Positions 35,461-42,253 of a stretch of 64,000 nucleotides of DNA are shown here, in pieces. The notes under the pieces were generated by a model. The model was not told the origin of the DNA and did not search any database. It saw only the letters and a program-made list of their open reading frames with translations. The position numbers and the translations under genes are program-made. The stretch comes from Terriglobus saanensis SP1PR4 (lineage in GTDB: Bacteria > Acidobacteriota > Terriglobia > Terriglobales > Acidobacteriaceae), in assembly GCF_000179915.2 (NCBI RefSeq), contig NC_014963.1, positions 4,402,001 through 4,466,000 of the forward strand, in the 5' to 3' direction. Each line of letters begins with the position of its first letter. Position 1 is the first letter of the stretch.

Positions 35461-35502
35461 AGCAAAAAGCAGATCCCTTCGCTACGCTACGGGATGACAA
35501 AC
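35461..35502 (+). repeat. Intergenic repeat, family B copy 3
   Basis: AGCAAAAAGCAGATCCCTTC followed by GCTACGCTACGGGATGACAA. It directly follows family A copy 8, as if the two were parts of one composite element; copies 1 of A and B also share an intergenic gap. Confidence 0.75.
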
Positions 35503-35514
35503 CTTTGGCGAATC

Positions 35515-36570
35515 TCACCTCACCGCCTCCAGAACCCGCAACAAAATCTCCTGCGAACGCCGCTGCCCGTACCCATGCCCATACGCGCTCGACATGATCG
35601 CCACCACCATATGCAGCGAAGGCACAATGTAAATCTTGTTGCCGCCATTCCCTGAAGCGAAGTGAACCTCGATCTTGCGCCCGCCCACCGGCGCCGCCCG
35701 CGTGTACCACATCCATCCATAGGCATCGGCATACGGATCGCTGTCCGAGATGGCCACCTCGCTGGCTAAACTCTTCGCGATCCACTCGTGGCTGAGCAGA
35801 CGCCGACCGTTCACTACACCGTCATTCAGCATCAACCCGCCAATCGCCGCAGCATCACGAGCCGTGATCTCCAGGTTCCCCTGCCCCGTCGTCCGGTTCA
35901 CCGGAACCTGACGCCAGCGAAACTTCGTAATCCCCAGCGGTCCGAAGAGATTGGCCTTGGCGAACTCGTCCAGAGGCATATGGGTCGCGTTCTCCACGAT
36001 CGCACCCGTAAGAAACGCATTCAGCGAACAGTAGAGATACTTCTCCCCCGGCGCGCGTTTCATCGGAACGGCATAGGCCGCGCGGATCCAGTCGGTGGAT
36101 TCATCCAGCCTGTCCTCGTTGCCCGGCGAGGTCGCCACCGTATCGTCGGCGTCCAGCCCCGACCGCATCGTCAGCAGATCTTCGACGGTGATCCTCTCCC
36201 GGCCATCCTTCGGCAGCCCTGGAAGATACGCGGCAATGGAGTCGTGCACACTGTGCACCATCCCCTTCTGCACCGCGAAGCCCATCAACAGCGACGTAAT
36301 GCTCTTCGTGGCGGAGCGGATGTCATGCAGCGTCTCGGCGGAGTCGCCGTTGAAGTAGCGCTCGCTCACCACGCGCCCAGCACGCACAATCACAACGCCC
36401 TTCAGGTCGTGATGCTCCTCCCGCTCCATCTCTGCGTACAGCGTCTCCAACGCCGCCACATCCACGCCGGCGCCGGCTACCTTAGTCGTGCCCATATGCT
36501 GCGCCTGCGCAGATATCGCCAGACCGAAAGACAAAGCCACCCCACCACACAACAACACCGCTCTCCGCAT
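35515..36570 (-). CDS. Exported beta-lactamase/class C-like serine hydrolase
   Basis: 351 residues from the ATG at 36570, which begins a good signal peptide (MRRAVLLCGGVALSFGLAIS, cleavage near AQA). The nucleophile motif SxxK is SATK at 86-89. In place of the usual YxN the sequence has YCS (180-182) in KYLYCSLNAFL, so the second catalytic element is only partly conserved. Relatives are esterases, D-aminopeptidases or penicillin-binding-like hydrolases; true beta-lactamase activity is unlikely to be the main role. A longer frame upstream adds 50 residues without a signal peptide. Confidence 0.8.
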   Translation of the reverse strand: MRRAVLLCGGVALSFGLAISAQAQHMGTTKVAGAGVDVAALETLYAEMEREEHHDLKGVVIVRAGRVVSERYFNGDSAETLHDIRSATKSITSLLMGFAVQKGMVHSVHDSIAAYLPGLPKDGRERITVEDLLTMRSGLDADDTVATSPGNEDRLDESTDWIRAAYAVPMKRAPGEKYLYCSLNAFLTGAIVENATHMPLDEFAKANLFGPLGITKFRWRQVPVNRTTGQGNLEITARDAAAIGGLMLNDGVVNGRRLLSHEWIAKSLASEVAISDSDPYADAYGWMWYTRAAPVGGRKIEVHFASGNGGNKIYIVPSLHMVVAIMSSAYGHGYGQRRSQEILLRVLEAVR

Positions 36571-36830
36571 GTCTGAGATACGAGCCGGCCGACTCTTCGG
36601 TTCCTTCGTATCTTCAGCCGATTCGAGGAGATAGGTAACGTTACTGACTCCCGGATAAAAGTCCTCAAAAGGTTGCTCGATAAAGGCGAAAGCTTTTCCT
36701 ATATGGCAAATATGTCGCACAAAGGCAGGCGAAAACGGCCTCGATTTGTGCTATTTCGCCGAAATGTTGGCGCATGAATTGCTTTAGGTATTACGTACGA
36801 TTTGATTCCTCACTTTGAAGGGAAACCCAA
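36571..36830. other. Divergent intergenic region
   Basis: This 260-bp gap lies between the beta-lactamase-like gene (minus) and the small ORF at 36831 (plus). It is AT-richer from 36650 onward. The minus-strand frame of the hydrolase is open to 36720. No strong sigma-70 promoter or palindrome was identified. Confidence 0.4.
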
Positions 36831-36953
36831 ATGATCTCTACCGTCCGTACCCAAATTGCCACCAAAATTGCCGACAACCGCGAATTCTTCTTCATCAGCA
36901 CGCCTCTCATGGGCGCCTTCCTTCTTGCCTGCGGCCTCGCAATCACTCGTTAG
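36831..36953 (+). CDS. Small hydrophobic protein (40 aa)
   Basis: 40 residues: a basic, polar N-terminal half (TVRTQIATKIADNREF) and one hydrophobic segment from about 19 to 38 (FFFISTPLMGAFLLACGLAI). GAAGGGA lies about 9 nt before the ATG, a good ribosome binding site. Composition and length fit a single-pass inner membrane small protein. No family was recognised. It sits alone at the edge of an accessory region. Confidence 0.5.
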   Translation: MISTVRTQIATKIADNREFFFISTPLMGAFLLACGLAITR

Positions 36954-37333
36954 AAGCTGGCTGAAGTAAATCCTTGGATGAGGCGGGGGTGCCCTTCATG
37001 ACTCCCTGCCTTTGATCTATCTCGCTCTTCCACGCACTAGCCTCGCTGCGCGCTTCCTTCGGCTCCCGCCTCTCACTTAGACAAGGTCGATGCCGAGGAA
37101 TGCCCCCTCTCTCTTCGTTCTGCACAGCATTCCAGAAGGCAACTGCTCCTTTCCAATATCGACTAAGCGGAAGCGCGTCACGCCGACGAGTGGAAATGCT
37201 ATGGTCCCGTGACTTTCTCCCTGACGAGCGCCCTTTAAATCTTGCAGTTAAGACAAAACTCGCGCTTGGAATAAAAGTCCTCTCTGGTTGTTATGAAACC
37301 AGCAGGGAACGCTCGGTTTAATTGGGTATCTGG
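36954..37333. other. Gene-poor stretch before the unrecognised gene
   Basis: 380 bp without a convincing gene. From 37100 a plus-strand frame of 73 codons runs up to a TAA at 37319-37321 and is in the same frame as the following 351-codon frame, so it may be a lost N-terminal extension. 36985-37090 resembles decayed repeat DNA (GCGCGCTTCCTTCGGCTCCC). Confidence 0.4.
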
Positions 37334-38377
37334 ATGCGCAAACCGCATATTGCATCGACGATCAAAAGCCTGGCGGAACCTTGGTTTATTGGGAGTCCGC
37401 TGGGATTGAAATACGGCATTCTTCTGAACGATGCCCTTGCCCTGAATCCGGATCGGGACCGCATAGAGGAGGCGCTGGCGCTGGGGAATTACACTTGGCA
37501 TACCCAGTCCAACAAGCATCAGCGGGAGGCGCTGCGGGCCGTCTTACTCGCCTCTTTCCTGATGAAAGGGCAACCCCATGCGTTACGGGACAGCCTATAT
37601 GCCAGATATAAAGACGAGAATGTAGAGTTTCTGACTCGCGAGTTTAAGCATTTATTTCCTGCAATCGCTGATCTTAACAACAATCGAGATTCGTGGGCAC
37701 CGCATCATTTCACTGCCCCGAATACGCTAAACGCGTATAGAAGGCCTAGAAATTGGGCCACCGGCGGTGCGCCTCCATATCAATTCATCACTCATGGAGT
37801 TCGCTGCAATGTGCCCGTGAACGTTCTGGACAACCCCATCCCTACGCTCTCAGAATGGTGGTGCATTAGCATGGGTGTGCAGAGGGACAGGAAACCGGAC
37901 AGCTTCTCGAATCACGGCGTGATACTCCGTGTACCCAAAGAAAATATCCTCACCACGTCTCCTACAGATCAATGGTTCGACAATTACGCCGGAACCGACG
38001 CAAGTGTCAGAGCGCCCGGCGTCACACTTGTCGACCATATCATTGACAAGAGTCTTCGCATCGGAGGGCTGCTGACTCCAACTCAAATCATCACCCGACA
38101 AGGGACACCCGGTGCAATAGCAAATTTTGCTGGCGCTGATCTAACTTCTTACAACGAGATAGTAGTCTGCGGTGTACCCAATATAAAGATGCCATTTGGT
38201 GGTGGAACAGGCCCACTGCAATTGCTGGGAGTGTTTATCCAAACGCGGATGGATGGCACTTTGCCCAACTTTTACTTTGGATCCCAAGGCCACTTTCTAA
38301 GAGTCGAAACTGCTGCAATGGCGTGCGCTGTTGTTAACAACGTTCCGTTACTCTATTTGCCAAATCCAACCCTCTAA
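37334..38377 (+). CDS. Unrecognised protein in AT-richer accessory DNA
   Basis: 347 residues from the ATG at 37334; a TTG at 37322 would add four. Lower GC than the neighbours. The N-terminal third is helical (AEPWFIGSPLGLKYGILLND, then SNKHQREALRAVLLASFL). The C-terminal two thirds are rich in strands and glycines, with THGVRCNVPVNVLDN, SNHGVILRVPKENILTTSP, TDQWFDNYAG and KMPFGGGTGPLQLLG. No signal peptide or membrane helix. The GVILRVPxENI plus DxWFxNYAG stretch resembles what I have seen in secreted-toxin-like domains, but I cannot name a family. A single stop codon separates it from an in-frame 73-codon stretch upstream. Confidence 0.6.
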   Translation: MRKPHIASTIKSLAEPWFIGSPLGLKYGILLNDALALNPDRDRIEEALALGNYTWHTQSNKHQREALRAVLLASFLMKGQPHALRDSLYARYKDENVEFLTREFKHLFPAIADLNNNRDSWAPHHFTAPNTLNAYRRPRNWATGGAPPYQFITHGVRCNVPVNVLDNPIPTLSEWWCISMGVQRDRKPDSFSNHGVILRVPKENILTTSPTDQWFDNYAGTDASVRAPGVTLVDHIIDKSLRIGGLLTPTQIITRQGTPGAIANFAGADLTSYNEIVVCGVPNIKMPFGGGTGPLQLLGVFIQTRMDGTLPNFYFGSQGHFLRVETAAMACAVVNNVPLLYLPNPTL

Positions 38378-38601
38378 TGATTTAGGCGCCCGCTCGGCTC
38401 TAACATCGCAAGGAGAAGCGAGGCCGGAATGGCCCAGAGTCGCACGGTTTCGATCCAGGCAAATTCGGTAGCAACTCGGCGAAGGATCTAATCCATTTGA
38501 AGGCGAACTAGTTGTCCAGTTAGACAAGCGAACCGGGGCGGTACTTTCGTTCCTGCATACGCAGTAGGCCATAGGCTCTCTTGAGTGTTTCGAAACGATG
38601 C
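38378..38601. other. Intergenic, nothing recognised
   Basis: 224 bp between the convergent unrecognised gene and the DUF1275 gene. No terminator hairpin with a T-run, repeat or reading frame stood out. Confidence 0.4.
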
Positions 38602-39345
38602 TCAGGAAGCCCCAATCCTATAACCTCGCCGCATATCATCCACTACCGGTAAAGCGGCCAGCAAAAACAGCGCCGTAGCCAAAGGAAGCGTAAAGAAGAA
38701 CCCGGCGTGCTTGAACCCAACCGCGCCAATCACTCCACCTATAAAGAACAGCGCGATCAGCGACGTAAGCAGACGTAGTGTAGCCAGCTCCGGAGCGAGC
38801 GTTCCGTGCGCGCCTGCAAACCGCTTCGAGACGATCCTTCCCAGAGCGATTCCGGTATCCGTCACCATCCCCGTGAGGTGCGTCGTGCGGATCACGTTCT
38901 TGGAGAGCTTGGTGATGATGGCATTCTGAAGACCCATCGTGAAACAGAGCAGCAGCACCGTGCCCCATACGCGGCCTCCTGCGAAGACTCGCCCCGTAAA
39001 TCCAAAGAGGATCAGAAGCACCGCCTCTGCGATCAGTGGTAGGGCGTACTCACTCTCCAGGCGGCGGCTTCGCGCCCAGCGGATGAAGAGCGTTGTGGCA
39101 AACGCTCCTAGCAGAAACGACATCACCGCAGCGAAGCCGCTCAACGCGACCGTCAAACTACCGACGGCGAAGTTATCCGCCATCGCGGACACGATTCCGG
39201 ACATGTGGGAGGTGTACTGCCTCACCGCCAAAAATCCACCAGCGTTCGCAGCACCAGCGATGAACGCAAGATAGCGGGCCAGGTGACGATTGCTGGTCTC
39301 CGTACGTTTCCTTCCGGTCAGCCGGCGGAGATAGAAAAGCGGCAT
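38602..39345 (-). CDS. DUF1275/YoaK family membrane protein
   Basis: 247 residues from the ATG at 39345 (MPLFYLRRLTG); the frame is open for 30 more codons. About six membrane helices. Family signs: FIAGAANAGGFLAVRQYTSH, MSGIVSAMADN, then CFTMGLQNAIITKLSKNVIR and THLTGMVTDTG. DUF1275 proteins are small-molecule permease-like membrane proteins of unknown substrate. It lies 64 bp downstream of the LarA-like gene on the same strand; a 13-bp perfect hairpin covers its start codon and the purine-rich GGAGGT before it. Confidence 0.82.
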   Translation of the reverse strand: MPLFYLRRLTGRKRTETSNRHLARYLAFIAGAANAGGFLAVRQYTSHMSGIVSAMADNFAVGSLTVALSGFAAVMSFLLGAFATTLFIRWARSRRLESEYALPLIAEAVLLILFGFTGRVFAGGRVWGTVLLLCFTMGLQNAIITKLSKNVIRTTHLTGMVTDTGIALGRIVSKRFAGAHGTLAPELATLRLLTSLIALFFIGGVIGAVGFKHAGFFFTLPLATALFLLAALPVVDDMRRGYRIGAS

Positions 39346-39372
39346 ACCTCCATGATCGCAGGTATGCCGCTT
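39337..39372 (-). promoter_or_regulatory. Hairpin over the DUF1275 start codon
   Basis: Perfect 13-bp inverted repeat, AAGCGGCATACCT (39337-39349) and AGGTATGCCGCTT (39360-39372), spacer of 10. On the transcribed strand the second arm holds the ATG and part of GGAGGT, and is followed by TTTTC. It could be an intercistronic terminator or attenuator, a translation block, or both. Confidence 0.6.
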
Positions 39373-39409
39373 CGTTTGCTCGTTTCTATTTCGTGCGATC
39401 GTTTCCGAA

Positions 39410-40714
39410 CTAAGAGAGATCCAGCCGCGACGCATTGTTCAGCTTCGCTTCCGTGGACCACAGACCGGCGGAGGGCGTACTGATGTAGAAGACCTCTTCT
39501 CCATCCGGCATGGTGTTCCAGCCCTCTTTCATCGTGGCCGCATCGTAGCGCTTCTCCATCTCCTTCACGTCGGCGTACTGGTAGCCGACCTGTTCGATCT
39601 CTTCTTTTGTAAGATGGCCGGGAGCGTACGTGATCGTGAAGCGGCCTTCGCTGGAGCCGTGGATGAGATGCGCTACGCCGTGCGGGATCGCCTGCATGTC
39701 CGCTTCAGTCTTGTACAACTCCAACGTGCGCGGCGTTCCCTTGTAGCCATACTTCCGGATCAGCGCGTCCACGTCGGGCTGTTCCCCAAAGCGCTCCACA
39801 CCCGGAGCGAGGATGAGCAGCTCGCCGCCGTCCGCAATCGCCATGCGTGTGCGGTAGACGGCCTTGTTCGCTACCCAGGTGGCGCGGAACTCGTCCGGCT
39901 GCATCACGGCGACGACCTTCTTCAGAGGCTTCTCGAAGGTGATGATGTTCTGCTCGCGGCTCTTGCGCGCGGCCTGAAGATAGGTCTCCAAATCGTCGCC
40001 GACGAACAGACCGCTGGTGACGAGCTTGTTGTCCGCATCCCGGTGCATCACGATCTGCACATAGAGGTCAGGAAGGTCTTTCAGATGCTCTTCTTCCGAC
40101 CAGTTGTAGCAGGCGCGCAGCGGCGTGACCAGGCAGCCGAGGTTGTTCTCGATGCCGTATACGGCAGCCGCGATGTGCGAGGCACAGATGGTGTCCTTGC
40201 CGCCGAGGCCGATGTAGTAGTTCTTGTTGTGATTCGCGAAGCCAAGCACTTCATGCGGAACGACGTGGCCGATGTTGACGATCAGGTCCCACTGTTCGGT
40301 CATGAGTTTCGTGTTCAGGTCGACGGGGATCTCCCAGTCGGCGGCGCCGTTGGTGGTTTCCTTTACGAGGCTCGCTGGTATCGTTGCCACGTGGGTCACG
40401 CCACCGCGCCAGTCGTGCGCGAAGATCCGCTCCTCGGGGATGGAGCCGAACATCCACTTGTTCTCCGCCTCGGTGTGCGGGACGTGCTGTCCCAAAGTGG
40501 GAATCAGCTCCACATGCGCGTCGGGCAGGGCCTTGTAGAACATCTCCGTGATCTTGCCCGCGCCTGAGTGGGCGCGTGTAAGATCGGGAGGCAGCAGCAG
40601 GACCCGTTTCAGATCTTTATTAATGCGTTTGCGTGCTTCTTCTAACGTGCGCTCCACCGCGCCCTGAATTTGCGCCTCTGTCAGCGCCTCACCCTCGATT
40701 GCAAACCACGGCAT
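39410..40714 (-). CDS. LarA-like (lactate racemase domain, DUF2088) protein
   Basis: 434 residues. The N-terminal domain has LLLPPDLTRAHSGAGKITEM, as in LarA, and the central block NHNKNYYIGLGGKDTICASH matches the region where LarA enzymes bind the nickel-pincer cofactor through a lysine and a histidine. Characterised LarA relatives epimerise lactate, malate or other 2-hydroxy acids using cofactor made by LarB, LarC and LarE. None of those genes is in this window, so cofactor supply would have to come from elsewhere, or the protein may use another mechanism. Length is normal. It may be co-transcribed with the DUF1275 membrane protein downstream, a possible transporter. Confidence 0.82.
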   Translation of the reverse strand: MPWFAIEGEALTEAQIQGAVERTLEEARKRINKDLKRVLLLPPDLTRAHSGAGKITEMFYKALPDAHVELIPTLGQHVPHTEAENKWMFGSIPEERIFAHDWRGGVTHVATIPASLVKETTNGAADWEIPVDLNTKLMTEQWDLIVNIGHVVPHEVLGFANHNKNYYIGLGGKDTICASHIAAAVYGIENNLGCLVTPLRACYNWSEEEHLKDLPDLYVQIVMHRDADNKLVTSGLFVGDDLETYLQAARKSREQNIITFEKPLKKVVAVMQPDEFRATWVANKAVYRTRMAIADGGELLILAPGVERFGEQPDVDALIRKYGYKGTPRTLELYKTEADMQAIPHGVAHLIHGSSEGRFTITYAPGHLTKEEIEQVGYQYADVKEMEKRYDAATMKEGWNTMPDGEEVFYISTPSAGLWSTEAKLNNASRLDLS

Positions 40715-40826
40715 CGCATTCTCTCCTGGACTGGATCAGTATTGGGGATAAGGGTAAACCAACGGCACCACGGCTGGCAGCAACCCCGGTGGGCTGGGCC
40801 CAGGGAATAAATTCTGAGAGCGCAGT

Positions 40827-40855
40827 TTGACCCGATTTCTGACCGACCCTATACT
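40827..40855 (+). promoter_or_regulatory. Sigma-70 type promoter for the OmpH-like gene
   Basis: TTGACC (40827-40832) and TATACT (40850-40855) separated by 17 bp. It lies about 150 bp before the ATG at 41003, leaving a long leader. It matches the primary sigma consensus at ten of twelve positions. Confidence 0.7.
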
Positions 40856-41002
40856 TTAGAGAGGTCACCGGCCTCTTTCGGGCGCGCTGTTCTTGGCGCG
40901 TTCATAGCGGTACCAAAAGATACACAGGCTCACGGACGGCAGAAGCGCTTCGTCCAAGCCATCGGGACCCCCGAAGATCTTCCAAGGAGCTCTACCATCC
41001 AC

Positions 41003-41692
41003 ATGAATCGTCGCCATGTTGCCTTGCTCTCCGCAGGCATGCTCTCCGTTGTGTTTGCCGCGTCTGCTGTTGCACAGACTGCATCTCCTACGGCTCCTGA
41101 ACCCACTTCGCCTGCCGCTGCCGCAGTAAAGCCCGAAGCTATCCCTGCCAAGGTCGCACTTGTCGCCTTTGAGCAGGCCGTTTTCGCCACGAACGAAGGT
41201 CAGCGCGCTGTACAGGAAGTCCAGAAGAAGTTTGAGCCCCAGCAGACCAAGATCCAGGCCCAGGCTGCGGAAGTCGACAGCCTGAAGAAGCAGTTGCAGG
41301 CTGCCACCACGATCTCCGATGAAGAGCGCGCCAGCCGTGTGAAGACCATCGACACCAAGGAAAAGGCCCTGAACCGCGATGGCGAAGATGCCAGCGCAGC
41401 CTACCAGCAGGAACTGCAGGAGGCCTACAGCAAGGTGGCCGCCAAGGTGGCCGATGTGATGCGCAAGTATGTCCAGACCAGCGGCTTCACGCTTCTGCTC
41501 GATGTGAGCGGACAGACAAGCAGCGTCATGTGGGCAGCACAGCAGACTGACATCACCCGCGCTGTTGTGGATGCTTACAACACCTCTTCGGGTGTTGCCG
41601 CCCCGCCGCCATCCGCTCCGGGAGCAGGTCGTCCGGCCACGACGCAGCGCACCACGCCGCGTTCGACCACGCCCGCTGCGCCTAAGAAGTAA
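41003..41692 (+). CDS. OmpH/Skp-family periplasmic chaperone
   Basis: 229 residues. Signal peptide at 1-25 (ALLSAGMLSVVFAASAVAQT), then a Pro/Ala linker and the OmpH core at about 50-190: KVALVAFEQAVFATNEGQRA, a long charged coiled coil (EPQQTKIQAQAAEVDSLKKQ) and the return helix. Skp holds unfolded outer membrane proteins on the way to the BAM complex. The C-terminal 35 residues are a low-complexity Pro/Thr/Ala tail, absent from classical Skp. Usually this gene sits beside bamA; here it stands alone, with its own promoter and a strong terminator. Confidence 0.85.
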   Translation: MNRRHVALLSAGMLSVVFAASAVAQTASPTAPEPTSPAAAAVKPEAIPAKVALVAFEQAVFATNEGQRAVQEVQKKFEPQQTKIQAQAAEVDSLKKQLQAATTISDEERASRVKTIDTKEKALNRDGEDASAAYQQELQEAYSKVAAKVADVMRKYVQTSGFTLLLDVSGQTSSVMWAAQQTDITRAVVDAYNTSSGVAAPPPSAPGAGRPATTQRTTPRSTTPAAPKK

Positions 41693-41711
41693 GCTCTAAC
41701 GTATGCAAGAA

Positions 41712-41736
41712 GGGGGCCTAACGGCCTCCTTTTTTT
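41712..41736 (+). terminator. Rho-independent terminator after the OmpH-like gene
   Basis: GGGGGCC (41712-41718) pairs with GGCCTCC (41723-41729) around a TAAC loop with one G-T pair, followed by seven T. Confidence 0.9.
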
Positions 41737-42072
41737 GTGCGCATAAAATGTGTTTTGCACGGAATACTGTGGAAAAAAATGTGGATTGCGCATCCCGACT
41801 ACATCTTCAGTGGAATCGATGCCGCGCCCCAACTAGTCTTTCCTTTTTCAGAACTGGCTTTTTCTCTTTAGATTGATAAGGTTAGGCGGAACCACACAGG
41901 TTAACCCTACCAAATCAGGTTCGAAATGTGGAAAGCCAGACAAAAACCTGTTTCCACAGACTGAGGTATGTCTCAATCCGGGAAGCCTATGTCTGACGTC
42001 GTGCATAATCCATGCATTAGAGAACGGCGAGCCAGGAGGCGAGCCGTTAGAAAGTACGTAGATTGCGTGGTT
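41737..42072. other. Intergenic region with one hairpin
   Basis: 336 bp with no convincing gene; short frames here lack ribosome binding sites. A hairpin at 42023-42048 pairs AACGGC with GCCGTT and GCC with GGC across an internal loop of opposed GA/GA, closed by AGGA. It is a diverged copy of the hairpin at 42194-42240. Confidence 0.5.
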
Positions 42073-42186
42073 TTAGAACGCGCAGCAGAGGCTGAACCGC
42101 AGTTGCCGCGCAGCGTCGTAGGTGCCGCCTTTGCTGCTAAGGCCAAAGGTTGGTGACGTCGGTGTGGTGGTGGGTATTCGCCGACC
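42073..42186 (-). pseudogene. Duplicated C-terminal remnant of the Oar-like receptor gene
   Basis: Read on the minus strand, this encodes TTTPTSPTFGLSSKGG, then TYDAARQLRFSLCCAF and a stop. It aligns with the last residues of the intact receptor (NTTPGSSTFGLSKTKG, QTYGADRQLQFSLRYAF and stop). The two stops lie 181 bp apart (42254 and 42073), and the hairpins following each lie about the same distance apart, so gene end plus terminator was copied as a unit or is what remains of a second tandem receptor gene. There is no start codon or upstream body. Confidence 0.78.
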
Positions 42187-42193
42187 ATACCTT

Positions 42194-42240
42194 CTGTACG
42201 CAGAACGGCGAGCCTCTCCGGCTCGCCGTTCTGCGTACAG
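42194..42240 (-). terminator. 21-bp perfect hairpin after the Oar-like gene
   Basis: 42194-42214 and 42220-42240 are exact reverse complements, with a 5-base loop. It starts 14 bp after the receptor's stop codon, so terminator or mRNA-end stabilising function is likely. No strong T-run follows. Confidence 0.75.
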
Positions 42241-42253
42241 GATTGCGCTGTCT

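Noticed and set aside
35515-36570. True beta-lactamase resistance gene
   Set aside because: SxxK is present, but the YxN motif is altered to YCS and the KTG region is not evident, so an esterase or peptidase-like hydrolase is more likely.
39614-40567. 317-codon plus-strand frame
   Set aside because: Antisense to the LarA-like gene, with shadow-type composition.
41873-42061. 62-codon frame in the gap before the Oar-like remnant
   Set aside because: TTG start without ribosome binding site, no family pattern, and it runs into the hairpin DNA.
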